The position numbers were made by a program, and so were the translations under genes. DNA of 64,000 nucleotides from Gigaspora rosea (lineage: Eukaryota > Glomeromycota > Glomeromycetes > Diversisporales > Gigasporaceae), in contig QKWP01002016.1 of assembly GCA_003550325.1 (NCBI GenBank), forward strand, positions 28,305 to 92,304, read 5' to 3'. This document shows, piece after piece, positions 36,330-48,676 of the stretch. The notes under the pieces were generated by a model. It was not told where the DNA came from, did no database searches, and worked only from the letters and a program-made list of their open reading frames with translations. Within the stretch, counting starts at the first letter, position 1; each line of letters opens with the position of its first letter.

Positions 36330-36919
36330 ATTTTTTTTTAAATTTCCTTAGTAGTATACCCAAGGGCGCTATTGGCGCTCTTTTTTAACTCATTTTTCAA
36401 AGGTCTTACATATATAGTAGGGTTTCCTAACTACTCTATACCTCCCTCCAATCGTCCATTTTTCTTGGCTGAATCCAGCCGGCCAACTATAGCTTTAAGG
36501 AACTATATACTCTGCCGGCCTGCTATATAGGTTGGCCCTTTTTCATCTACCCTAGGAGCCACTTACTATTTTCAGTTAGTGTAGCGTGATTAGGTGCCCA
36601 GTTTTCTAATTCGGTCGGTATCCTTGATTTTTATTTCCTGTTCATAGCATTCCTTTTATAGTGGAAGTTCCTTATTTTTACGATGTTTCTTGTTAGATTT
36701 TTTCCTTTTCTGGATGTCGCATGACCTCTGTGGCTATATTACACAACTCATTGTAGCTGTAGTACCAAGTCCGGAAACTAGAGAGATGTTCAACGCCGCA
36801 TCATAGATCCTTACTATTCGTGGTCCCAACACAGTTTTTGTTATCTACTAGACTCGAACTGGCAACCTTGCGAATAAGACACCGGAGCACTAACTACTGT
36901 GCTATTCGACCCAGGGTCT
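36330..36919 (-). mobile_element. tRNA-derived SINE, 590 bp
   Basis: On the minus strand the 5' end has a polymerase III A box, TAGCACAGTAGTTAG, and B box, AGTTCGAGTC, at tRNA-like spacing in a GGGTCGA... tRNA-like head. The 3' end is A-rich (AAATTTAAAAAAAAA). An exact 9-bp duplication, TACTAATAG, flanks it (36321-36329 and 36920-36928). Together these are the marks of a retroposed SINE. Confidence 0.8.
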
Positions 36920-38110
36920 TACTAATAGTTTTATTATAGTTCTTAAATATGCAAAATTGTACAGTACAGTAAAACACATCCAATGTTTATTAATAAAAAG
37001 TTTAAAGCATTATAACATTTTAAAACAAGCTAAATCAAAAAACTCTTTAACAAATTGATAGATTTTTAGATAAACTATATTTCTGTTAAAGGATTTTTTT
37101 ATTCTTTGTTTTGAAAAGAAATATAAATTAAAGTTTATATGAGTTCAACAAATATAGATTTTTAACCAATAAAATCAATTATAAAGTTAGCCAATTAGAA
37201 TTGATTATGTAAGCACCAAAAATTGGTGCTTATATGTATAGATTAGATGTCTTTTATTTTACTGTTCTATACTGTAGTTATTTAAAAATACAAATACTAA
37301 AAAGCATAGCAACTAGCAACAAGCTTTAATGCTATTTATAAAGTTTAATTTGTTTATAGGACCTTTATACAGGAATCATTTTGCATAATAATACAAGGGC
37401 TGTGTTATTAATTACCTGATTATTTTTTATCAAAGGCCTACCTCCTCCCTCTTTCTTAATATATATATAGTCATTCTTATATATATTTCAACTTTTCTTA
37501 CCCTCTCCCCGCTAAAAAATCATCTGATTTTTGTCACTTCTCTAAAGATACAAATATTATAGATTTAAGGTTAATCTTTTTTGTAAATAATATAAATAAA
37601 AACAAACAATATATGGAATTTTGCCTTATATTGCATTAGAAATTTTATAAAAAAAAAAGTATACTCAAGCCAGATAGTTATATATTTGGAATTATTATGA
37701 ATAAATTGCTTTCTGAAACTTCCTTTTATGAAAATCCACATGATTTATATTTGGTATCTAATATCTGTAATAGTTCATGTTCAACAATTAAAAAGAAATA
37801 CCAGATTTATTTAAACAGCTTATTAAGAACTATTGAGACACTATGCCAATATATTAATCAAGTGCAAACGTATTGCTAGAAATTTTTAATAATTCGATAA
37901 TAGATTTAAAAGATCCAAAAATTCAGAATTATATATACAAAGTACAAATGCTAAGATTGAAATGTTGTTTTCTCGCATTTACATTTATAATCATGTTATA
38001 CAAATACAGTAGGTTACTCAACGTTTTGAACTTACAAAACTTGAATTATTTAAGTATTTTTATATGCAACTGGTGCATACAACTTCAGGTCAAGGTAAAT
38101 ATTATTGTTT

Positions 38111-38533
38111 TGTAATACAGAACCTTTTTAAATGCATAATGTCAGCAGCAGATCAAAATTCTATAATGCATATGACCCATCAACTGTGTCAAAAGTTAAT
38201 AATAATAGTTAACTCATTAACCTTTTGTTTAACAAATCTTAATTAGAAAAGTATTGCTGCTTTTTGTTTTGTCAGGGTTTTAATAATGATTTTTCTTCAA
38301 GGCCAAATCAGGTAAAACAAGTAGCTATATCAAAGCATCTTTTAATTTTTATAATAAAAACCAGACAAAGTAAATTGATGCATAACTTAATTATGGTTTA
38401 ACTAAAACAAGAATGTGATTAAAAAACATTTTGAATTCATAAGTAATGGTGTGATTTTTTTCTTTCGATTTTCTTCTTTTTATTTCTTTCAAAATTGTTA
38501 TAAATAGAGTTAAAATTTGTATTGATTGGAGGG
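38111..38533. other. Noncoding spacer, copy B
   Basis: Continuation of the duplicated segment, interrupted by the Mutator-like element that follows. No gene. Confidence 0.4.
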
Positions 38534-39189
38534 GCAAATCTTATGTTTTTGATACTCCTGCACTTACTTTTTTGATACTCCTAAATGCACCCCAAAAATT
38601 TTATTACTTTTTTGTGACACAGCGATTTTATAAAAGTCACGTGACCGCTGCGATTAAAATCGACCAATGGAATTGCAGGCAAGATTCAAATAAAAGGCTT
38701 AAAGTTTTTTTTAATCGGAACTAATTTTTTTATTTTGTCATTATTATTTGAATTTCTAATAAGAGTTGCAGAGATGAAAATTACCATTCCAATAGTAGTA
38801 AACACATCAAAATTGGCTTAGTGTATCACGAGATATGAGTAAAAAAATTTTCGCAATTTTTAAAAATTGCGAAAATTTTTTTACTCATATCTCGTGATAC
38901 ACTAAGCCAATTTTGATGTGTTTACTACTATTGGAATGGTAATTTTCATCTCTGCAACTCTTATTAGAAATTCAAATAATAATGACAAAATAAAAAAATT
39001 AGTTCCGATTAAAAAAAACTTTAAGCCTTTTATTTGAATCTTGCCTGCAATTCCATTGGTCGATTTTAATCGCAGCGGTCACGTGACTTTTATAAAATCG
39101 CTGTGTCACAAAAAAGTAATAAAATTTTTGGGGTGCATTTAGGAGTATCAAAAAAGTAAGTGCAGGAGTATCAAAAACGTAAGATTTGC
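38534..39189. mobile_element. Mutator-like foldback MITE, 328-bp arms, no spacer
   Basis: The element is one long palindrome: two 328-bp arms meet at 38861/38862 with almost no mismatch. It is flanked by an exact 9-bp duplication, ATTGGAGGG (38525-38533 and 39190-39198). Arm ends read GCAAATCTTA. The nearly identical arms mean it is recent. The corresponding place in copy A (about 24.4 kb) lacks it. No coding sequence. Confidence 0.93.
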
Positions 39190-39198
39190 ATTGGAGGG

Positions 39199-40703
39199 TG
39201 TGTTTGAAAGCAGTAGGTTAGAATCTGTACTTTTTTGTAAAAAAATAAATAAATCATCTAAACAATAAGCTCAATAAGCCTTACCTTGCCAAATTGATAC
39301 ACCTCTAATTATTGGACTTATTGTTGAAGTGTTCTGTTTTTTTTGTTGTGTAGTGATTCTATATCTTTCACTCGCCTGAATTCAAGAACTGCCAACAGTA
39401 AACTACAAATGCAGCCATCTTAGTTTCAACCTCCACAAGCACTAATAAAATGTTCTCTATAAAATGTACTTTTTCCAAATGACATTTTTTACTCGATGTC
39501 ATTAATAAGATTTTCTGAGTTATTACTGCATTATGATACTAATTTTACAACATACAAATTTATCGAAATCTGAGCATTTAGACTAAGCAATTCAAACAGG
39601 TATTTTACTAATATTTGTTACACTCAATAAAAATTATGAATTATATCATAAAGCAATATACATTAATGATTTTTAACTTTTTGACATGCTATATCTGTTA
39701 TTTGCTATTGCCGATAAAAGTTAACATACATTCCAGTTCTAGATAATTTCGCTTTATTTTAAAGAAAAAAAACAATGTCTATGTTTGCTTATTTCTTAAA
39801 AGTTACGTGATTTATTATCAGATACATAAATAATTTTTCAGTTCATACTCAATTTTTTGTGCCCATAGCTCGTATTTACATTAATGTTCTTTTCAGGTTA
39901 CTGATCATTATATAATCATCCATTGCAAAAATTTTTATACATATTATTTTTTATGATATTTGGAATTTTATTTATTAAAAATATAAAAGGCAAAATGAAT
40001 ATATTAAAGCAAATGAAAGTTGTCATAATAAATAAAGCAAATTTATTCGATCATACAGTTGTTAAACGAAACCTGGAAGCTTCGTATTGACGAAATGCGA
40101 ATTTAGTTTCGTCTTTTGTCAATATTGTAGAACCTTAAATGACGAAACAACAAAAGATGACTAAATTGTGAAATTGATTGGGCTTACCAAAAGTGATAAA
40201 ACTAATGAAAATTTTCAAACTGATGAATAATAAAATACGGTATAAGAAAGATAACTGAGTCTAAAAATAAATATTATATTAACATTCTTATATTTGGAAT
40301 TCATTAGAATTTCTTATATTGAATAGATTTATTGTGGACTGGTTTGGCCGAAAGTTTAATTAGTCTGAATCCACAGATGTCAATTGCTGTCGACATAATG
40401 CCATAATTATCATTATCTTTGGTATAATTCAAGATCAAATTGTAATAGATAATATTGAAATAAGTATATATCTTCTGTATTAAAGAAACTTGGGACTAAC
40501 TATATTGTAAAAACTTTCAAATTCCATCATAAAACATTTATTATAAGGTCTGTTATCTTAATATAATTAGAAAGCCAGAAACGACTAAGTAAAAAATAAA
40601 TTCAAATTTACATGCAAACTATTTATTATACGAGAATTATATACTGTAAAATGAGGTTATTCTTGAACATATAGCTATTTGGCCATGAAAGCTTACATAG
40701 CTT
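39199..40703. other. Noncoding spacer shared with 24.4-25.7 kb
   Basis: Aligns with the copy A spacer from about 39400 on. No open gene. Confidence 0.5.
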
Positions 40704-42223
40704 TTACATAGCTTTTTCATGAATCTGAAATATTTCATATTCCTCTACTGAAAAGAATGAAAACAAAGAAGAATCATAAGTAGATTGCTCTCTAATTATT
40801 TTTTCATATATAGTGTCATTGAAGCAACAACATCTATCATTTAAAGTGGAAGCATACATAAACAGACCAACAGTAAAACATGGCCCACAATTTTCATTAC
40901 AATAAATCGCAACCGCATATTTTGTATTTTTTACACGACTTAAGATAGAAGTTTGGACAGCCCGTTTTTCAATGAAAAAGTAAAGCTCTCTTCGCAACTT
41001 TTATAATCATTAAATGCTTTATCCCATCCAACAGGATTATATCCATTAACTTTATAACAATCACCAAATTTTTTTGCTTATCGCATAAATTCCAAAATGA
41101 CTTACGAGTAAATCCATCTCTACTTCCACGAAGTAATTTAAATTCATATGGATTATTAGTCATAGAATACGTATCAGCTTTTTTATCAATCCATGATGCA
41201 ATCTCGGCTGCATGTTCTTCATTAATAACGTTCGAAAATGTCTCTGTTGATCTATGTGGCAGTTCTTGTGTTAAAATCACACGAGGTGGAAGGGCTACCG
41301 AAAAATTGGTCGATTTGATGTTATATGTCTTTTAACTAAGTCTTTCCAAAGATTTTTTTCAATAATTTTTTTATATGGTTGAATATGATATATGATCATA
41401 AATATCATCACCAGACATTTGAAAATAGCGAATTAGAGGTAAACAATTTTTTAAAGTAGATTTTAATGCTAAAAAGCTTTCATTAGACCAATCTTCAGGA
41501 TCGGATGATAGATCGGGATTTTGTGCAATACCCCATTTGATAATGTAATTCCAAATCTTAACTTCCTCCATTTGTAAATCGTCACGTTTAATCAACGAAA
41601 CCAAAGCATTTTCTTGAAGAGAGGTAAAATTTTCTGATTCAAAAATTTTATTTAGATACTTAACTGAAATATTATTACACCATTCTTGTAACTTTAAAAG
41701 TTTGACATTTTGGAAACTTTCTTGATGAATGCGAACAAAATGTAAACGAAGCCAATGTGCATTTGATTCAATCAAGAAGATTTCAAGATATTTAGCCAAC
41801 TCTTCAAGAACAAGTTCACATGCGACATGCATTAACTCAAAAATAAATGATGCATCGAAGTTTTCCAATAAAGTTATTCCTCCATAAATATATCTTTATT
41901 TTATTGACATTAAGAAAATAATATAGTAATTTACATAAATTATATGGATTTATTTAATAATAAATAACTTACTTGATAAGGATTTCAAATTGTTGAACAG
42001 AAATATTTTTCAAATTAATAGTTTTAATATTATTTTTATCTTTATCAGCTATTTTCAATTCATTATGAAAATATAAAGATCAATGTTTTAAAATAGCTGA
42101 ATGTGCTTGAAATATTTTATCGTTTGGTGCTTCACCAATTTTAATAATTATGTTAAAGTCTTCTTTATCTTCAAGAAGTTCAAGATAATTATTCGAAAGT
42201 TTTTCGAAAAATTTCGCTGTCAT
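40704..42223 (-). pseudogene. BTB-BACK-TLDc protein, copy B (degenerate)
   Basis: Exon 1 (41973-42223) starts MTAKFFEKLSNNY; CGA has become TGA at 42080-42082 (codon 48, in ILKH-stop-SLYF), ending translation inside the BTB domain. Exon 2 (40704-41893) follows a 79-bp intron. It has an insertion of about 7 bases near 41395, an indel near 41305, a deletion of about 22 bases near 41045, and a further shift near 40990. The rest aligns with copy D across BACK and TLDc to FQIHEKAM. These are mixed, non-homopolymer lesions, so it is a true pseudogene. Confidence 0.9.
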
Positions 42224-42267
42224 TTTAAATTCAAGTTTATCTAAATGCGTGTGTACAAACGTTACAT

Positions 42268-42290
42268 CGTAAGTACTATGCATACGTATG
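42268..42290 (-). promoter_or_regulatory. ACGTA-type motif upstream of copy B
   Basis: CGTAAGTACT and CATACGTATG, 45-67 bases upstream of the start codon, are a degraded form of the motif seen in the other copies. Confidence 0.3.
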
Positions 42291-42837
42291 TGCTTTAAGG
42301 GTAGAGTGTACGTAAATTTTTTTTGTGAGCATGAGGGAAATTTATTTTGATTGGCCATATCGACTGATTTGATTTTTTGGGCCTTTTTTCGATAAACTGT
42401 TACATGAAAATTTGCTCCTAAGTGCGTTGAAAAACTCACAGACGAAGCACTTATTACAACTAACAAAAGAGCTTCTTTGACGTGTAGACAAGTTAAAAAA
42501 CCAATAAAACTCAATAAAAGAGCTATGCTAAGCTGTAGAAAGAAGTGCTTTTACCGTTTGTTGAAATATTCGGGTGTTTAGGAGGGGAACGATGGGTTTA
42601 TGATAGGTTGACAACTTCAAAGATAAACTCGGAAGCAAATTTTTAAAAAATTGACCTTTTTAGCATATATTTGGCTTATAATTAAATATATATGCACCAT
42701 TATTTTCTACGTATTTAATTATAAACACAAGGTTAGTTAAAAAGGCCGTTCTTATGAAAATTCGTACTGTAATAAATTTTAAGTACGAAATTTCTTTGAT
42801 AATCCTCAATCATGATTGGTTGATTTTTGGGTTGAAA
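42291..42837. other. Noncoding
   Basis: Upstream of copy B. No gene recognised. Confidence 0.4.
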
Positions 42838-43060
42838 CAGTGTCTGAAATTGGTTGTGGAGTCTGCGGACCGCAACAAATTTTAAATTTCGCAACCAAAA
42901 TCTGAAGTGCATGTGCAAATTCCACATATAAATTTGCAAATTTTACTTATAAATTTTGATTAAATGCTTATATGCGCAACTAAATTTTTATAAATTCTTA
43001 TAATCCGCAACTATTTTTTTTAATTTAGTTGCAGCCCGCAACTAATTTAAAAATTGAATA
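42838..43060. mobile_element. Probable hAT-type MITE, 223 bp
   Basis: The left end CAGTGTCTGAAATTGG resembles the CAGTGTTTAAAATTGG family, and the interior shares 'ccgcaac' and 'gcggac' words with 30088-31233. An exact 8-bp duplication, GGTTGAAA, flanks it (42830-42837 and 43061-43068). The right terminus has decayed. Confidence 0.65.
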
Positions 43061-43068
43061 GGTTGAAA

Positions 43069-43769
43069 CAAATTGGCCGAAATGCTGTAATCACGAGGAT
43101 TGTCGATGATCGACAGCTTATTCTGATTGGCCAATATCATTAAATCGCAAACGCCGTATAAGGTGTTTTTACTAATTTTCCCAAGTTTCTATTGGCTGGG
43201 ATTATTCGCACCAATTTACATGTCACTTTCTAATTAAATGTGTCATCTCAGTTAGGGTTTAGTGGGCAACATTATACCAAATTTTTGCAAGGAAATTTTT
43301 TTTTAGTCGTAAAAGGTGTTTTCTTAGGCGAAATTTTGATATAAATGTGACTTTTTGAAAGAGAGCGATTGTTGTTTTGATCTTTGCATTACACCTGATA
43401 TTGCATTCTGATTGGTCAGAATCTGAAACTTGGAGAAAATTAGTAAATGCGTATAAGGTACCTGATTTGTACTGGATACGTTTTAAGGTCATCAGGTGCA
43501 GTATTTTCAGTTTTTACCTTTTTACCGGTATTTGCAAGAATATGGAAGTACGAAATGCAAAAATACAGTAATACTTACAAGGGACCCTCTATATAATAAC
43601 CCTCCTCAATATGGCATTTTATGGTACTAATCGTTATTTCTAAAAAGTATAATTCTTTTTTTTTTTAATGAAAAAGTTTTTATGAGCACTTATATGCTTT
43701 TTGTTATTACTTGTCTATCATGATTTTTCTTTTGCCATCCAATTTATTTTTATTATAAAAAAATAAAGT
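43069..43769. other. Noncoding; imperfect inverted repeat
   Basis: Arms at about 43150-43200 and 43410-43470 pair imperfectly ('tactaattttc', 'aagtttc', 'tataagg'), so this may be an old foldback element. No gene. Confidence 0.4.
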
Positions 43770-45294
43770 CCCTGTTTTATACAAAATTGTGATAGGAATT
43801 CTACTCTTTTTCAGAAAATTACTTCTATAGCATATAATAAAGCACAAAATAAAGGAACATTAGAACAATATAGTGATCTAAAAATCGGGCAAGAAATATG
43901 CAGAACCTGATTGTCATACAAACAAAAAAACCCCTGTTTGAAATGAAAGAAGTGAACATTAATGATAAACCAGTTGCATATTGTAATACCCAAAAGTCTT
44001 CTTCCAACAATAGTCTCGTATTTGCAGATCAGGTTCAAATTCTAACAAAAGTTCTTTATCAATTGCAATGGGATAGACCTAGTTTTATTGAACTTAGCCC
44101 TGTTCATTTTCAATTAATGATAGAAAATGCTGATGCTCATTTGCACATGTTTTTGATCAAATGTTTAATGCTTTAATTCCCAATGAAAGATCTATGTACA
44201 AAAAAATAGAAGCAAAAAAAACAGTAGTTAGTTTTTGTTATATAATGTCTAATATACGAAATATGTTTGTTAATAGTTTTGAATTAGAGGTTGGTTTGTA
44301 TCTTTTAGCTTTTGGAATATCATCTGTTGCTATTGATACATTACATAATTTGGGTGTTACAGTTTTAGTAAAACAATCAATAATTACAAAAAAAACTTAT
44401 TCAAGATTATTATCAAAATATTCAAAAATTTTTTACAAACAATATATTATTTTTTATATAATTTAATAATTTATATTATTATTGTTATATATATGTATTA
44501 AATAAATGTTTTTTAGAATAATAATTTACTTGTTTATAATCTGGATGACTATCATAATATGCATGAAGAAAGATGTCCTAATGCAACAACACTATCGATA
44601 GCCTCATATTTGGCAACATGTATTTGCAAACCCATAAAATTATGTGCACCAATTCCTTTTATTATTAATAATGTAAATATTCATAATCCACAAAAAATTG
44701 ATGCAAGCAATATTTGTTTTAGATTATTACATCAGTATAGTGGAATCTTGAAGATTACAATGGATTGCATCTGGAGATTTAAAATTTGATTTTAATAAAA
44801 TTGAATTATTAACAGTTCATGTTTACAATGATGCAATAAATGAACGAAAAGAGAAACAATCTACTAAAAACATTCGACTAATTGGGTTTCAAGTGCAAGG
44901 TTTATATTTAATATATGATTACATTAATGCATTTCAAATGATATTAAAAATTAATAAGAACATACAGCATTTAGATATTGTGTAGAACCTATTGTAGCAG
45001 ACTGGCCAGGAAACTAAATAACTTTTTTTTTAAAAAAAATATCTCTCTTAAAATAAACCCTAATTACAGAATATAGTTCAAATTTTCCACCTGAACCTAA
45101 CATGTGTGATAACTGACATAAACTTTAAACGATGGTAAAGTCCTGGTTTGTGGGCACAGCTATCATCATAGCTGTTATGCAAGAATGGAATATTGCTGCC
45201 GCCATTGTAAAGAATATTTTAAAAAAGGCATTAACTATAATGTTGAAAGTTTCATAAAACAACTAAAAAAAGGATCTAACACACTTACCAATTA
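43770..45294 (+). pseudogene. Unnamed repetitive-family protein with RING-like end, broken
   Basis: Pieces in order: YNKAQNKGTLEQYSDLKIGQ; then, after a shift, a segment to IELSPVHFQLMIENADAHLHMF; after loss of a T near 44151, MFNALIPNERSMYKKIEAKK; after an apparent intron ending TTTTTTAG at 44514, YNLDDYHNMHEERCPNATT; a shift near 44765 gives LKFDFNKIELLTVHVYNDA; then VEPIVADWPGN; and finally VCGHSYHHSCYARMEYCCRHC, a cysteine/histidine cluster like the end of a RING finger. From memory this layout recurs in many Rhizophagus proteins; its function is not known to me. At least three shifts make the copy dead. Confidence 0.65.
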
Positions 45295-45739
45295 AGAAAA
45301 CAAGAATAAGAGCAAGAAAAAGAAAAAAAGGAATCTGAACAGGATGACGATGTAGCAGAAGAAGTGAAAATAGAGAAATCCAACACTTTTTTACTGGCAT
45401 TTTGATTAGTAAATGTAAAAAAAAAAAGAAAAAACTTAGTATTATAAAAACTTGGCCAAACATTCGATCCTATTCGATCCCAAGTTTTCAAACACAATAA
45501 AAAATACTTAAGAACTTGTAGTTTGAAGAATATTAAGTCAATTCAATGTGTCACTATTGTATCACATGAGCGATATTTCTTCAAAAGTCGCATTTTTTGT
45601 AAATCTATTGTAATTTGATTGGCTATTTCTGAATGACAGATGATTGTCATGTAACCAATTAAAATAAATTTCCTTCATACTTTTTTGTGTAACAGATTAT
45701 ATAATAAACGCAACTCTGATTGGTAATTACCTGTTTTAG
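45295..45739. other. Noncoding
   Basis: No gene recognised. Confidence 0.4.
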
Positions 45740-46018
45740 GGGACGTCTAAAGCCGTGTCCAGTCACGTGTTTTTGATTTTTAATTAAAGTTAGGTAAGGG
45801 TTAATTTGGGGTTAGGGTTAGGGCATATCTTATAGTAAAATTGTCCTCCTGTCATTTTTATTAATGCACCAAGATGGGTTTAGACTGTTGTTTCTTGTAT
45901 TTTTGCGACTTTCGCTTTTTTTTCGCTGTTTTTGTCTCTTCGGGCTGATCTGTATTGATCAAAATAAACAATCCTATTGGCTCTATGTCATGTGATGGAC
46001 ACAACTTTAGACGACCCT
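45740..46018. mobile_element. MITE with TTAGGG tract and 8-bp target duplication
   Basis: The ends GGGACGTCTAAAG and AGGGTCGTCTAAAG (complement of the right end) are imperfect inverted repeats extending to about 27 bp. TGTTTTAG flanks it (45732-45739 and 46019-46026). 'ggggttagggttaggg' lies inside at about 45810-45826. The interior is related, inverted, to 9889-10210. Confidence 0.75.
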
Positions 46019-48676
46019 TGTTTTAGAAATAGTTTTACTATTAGTTTTTTGTGTAACACTAGCAAATTTGAAGCCCCCAGGCAAATTTAGCTATATAAGG
46101 AAGTATATTTTATTAAAATAATACAACCGCTAAAGATTTTACTACTATAAATAGAAGGTTAAATCTATATATTACCAAATTTTGGTAAAGATTGACAGTG
46201 GTTTAAAAAACTTATATTAGTGGCGTATTTCAAATTTTGCATGAAATCCCAACGTACCACCAAAATCATATGATAAATGATCTATCCAAATTTATTAATA
46301 AATAGTTGACAAAATTGTTAAACCAAACAAGTATAAATTAATGTGCGGAAGGATTAACAATGTGTTCGCCATTAAAGAAATAACGCACATGAAAATTTTA
46401 AATTCATATTTCATGCTTTGATGTGCTATTATTTAATGCACAACTAATAATTGTCGCAGATCATAATTTAAAATGAAATCTACATTCTAAACTTAACCTG
46501 CTAGCCTTCTAAAACCCATTAATACTTGTTTATTATAATTTTTTTTAAAACTAACCCTAACCCTAAACCCCTAACCCTAAAAAATGCACTCCAAAAAAAT
46601 TTAGTTTTCGAGATTTTATACTATCATTTCATTTTAATCTGGATTTCATTATGATCTGTCACAATAATTAATAATATATGCTAAATATATTTATCCTGCT
46701 GTTATAACGTAAGTTATTTGTTTATAGTAATTAAATTTAGTCGATAAGTTGACTAAAATTGAAATTTATTTGAAAATCTTCCAAAATGTTCCAAGTAAAT
46801 TATAAACGAATATAAAATACTAGCATTATTGAGTAAATTTTTTGAGTAGTATATGAAATATTCCAAAATTATGTCCATGAGCTTTTAATGGATAATGAAC
46901 TGCATCATTTAATAGACTTATAGACATATAAACTAATAGTCAACTAACTTTAAAATTGTCGACCGATTAGTTGATTTAAAAATCATAGTCAGTTCTTATT
47001 ATTACTTGTTTAAAGCCATTTTTTATAATTTGCGTAAAAATACGCAAATTTAAAGGATCGGCGCAGTAGGCGCAACGCACATAGATTTAAATTTGCGCAT
47101 ATATCGGGGCTCTCCGTTTATATAACGCGCATATAAACTTTTTTTTTGAGCATGTTTTTTTTTATGAGTTTGTGCTACTAAAAAATTTTTGAATTTATAA
47201 CACTCTGCTGTAGCGTACCAGGATCTACTGTATATACAATGTGCCAGAATTTTAATGTTGAATTTTAGAACTGTGCCAAACTAGGAAGGGACGAATCTAA
47301 TAACAACAGCACTAATGTATAATTGTTTTATTTAGAAATATTACTGCATTAGTGTTATATTATTTTGATGCAAAAAAATTGGATTGATCCAAGTTAAATT
47401 GAATTATTTAATATTTTAATTCGAAAAAAAAAATACTGTAATAGAAGCCATATTTTAATTCTGTAGAAATTCTCAACACATTTTTTCGATAAAATATACA
47501 ATTCGTATGTATTGTTATCATAAAGTTTGTGAAATTTCAATATCTAAAGTATAGTATAATTTTTTATAGGTTTATGCTATTAAAAATTTCTGTTATATGC
47601 TTTGCGGTCTTGATATTACTTCATTTTTGGTCTATTATTAAACATAAGATGCAAAAAAAAAAAATATCAAATTCAAATTATGTGAAAATTTTCGATTTAT
47701 AAGTTTTGACGGATTAGTTTCATTTTGCAACGTTAAACATAAGATATATCAAATTTTTCGGTGAATGAAGAATTACACTCCTGTATTTTTGATCATTTTT
47801 TAAATCTATGATGCAATAAATCTGCCAAAACTTTTGTAAAGATGGTGAATAATTCCATTAAGTTAAAAATGGGCATTCAAATCGGAAATTATTCCGGAAA
47901 TTGAATAAAAATTTTTTGATCATATTGTAATAAAATGGAATTTGATAATGAAACATTCACATCCTGATTCTTATACAACTATTCGTTATAACAAAGTTGG
48001 TGGATTGCTGTCGTTCTGATTAACGGTCGACAGTATAGACATCTACGTTGTCACAAAAGGCCACTTAAAAAAGGTTGACATATTTGAATCATTTTTACTG
48101 CTTTGCTATTGTCACATACTCTAAAAGTTTTATTATATTTAACGACGGGATATTACAATCCTATTATAATATATATTACTTTATTTAAGTTTCAGTATCA
48201 GATTTCATTAATTTTCATCACGTTATATATAAAGTACCAGTCAGGTTCAGCACATTCTTGTACAAGCCGTTATAAATTACAACTTAAAAGTTAGTTTATT
48301 TCCAGTTGACATTTCTACCAAATCCAAAGTTGAAAATTGCTGACTGTAAGCTGTCGACCCAATAAGGCGTATAAAGCATAACACCATAATCATCACCTTC
48401 TTTTAGAAAATCCACATTGATTAATAGATTATGGCAATAAACATATATCTCTTGTATAACAGAAACTTGGACCACATTGTAAAATCTTTCAAATTCCATC
48501 AAATGACATTTATTATAATCTCTGTTATATTGATATTAGAATGTCTGATAATATATTTCAAGTCCTATTTAATAATAAAAACGATCAAGTAAAAAAATAA
48601 AATAAAATAAAATTGGAGTTATATAAATTGTATATATTGAGAGATTATTGAATATATAATAATTTGCAATGAAGGC
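46019..48676. repeat. Tandem unit 1 spacer (about 46270 on)
   Basis: From about 46270 the sequence aligns with the spacers at 50262 and 54792 (for example 'ctatccaaattt', 'gtaccaggatct', 'gggacgaat', 'ggtcgacagt'). A 200-bp block at about 46456-46660 is absent from both other spacers; it has imperfect inverted ends (CAGATCATAAT) and TTAGGG-like words at 46552-46580, so it is a later insertion. No gene is seen. Confidence 0.7.

Larger units (their letters stand above)
35205..38110 (+). pseudogene. TKL-type kinase relic, copy 2, split by insertions
   Basis: This is the counterpart of 23.5-24.4 kb. The first part (35205-35550) aligns with the glycine-loop region, 37350-37395 with the HRD region, 37690-37930 gives SFYENPHDLYLVSNICNSS, and 37990-38070 gives a SRLLN-like tail. 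The solo LTR (35554-36274) and SINE (36330-36919) split it. Even the frames between are broken, so decay began before or soon after duplication. Confidence 0.75.

Noticed and set aside
36850-36919. Functional tRNA gene
   Set aside because: A and B boxes are present, but the anticodon arm is poor and the copy continues into a long A-tailed body with a target duplication, as in a SINE.
45263-45497. Phe/Ser-rich minus-strand ORFs
   Set aside because: They lie antisense to the end of the RING-like pseudogene and are compositional artefacts.
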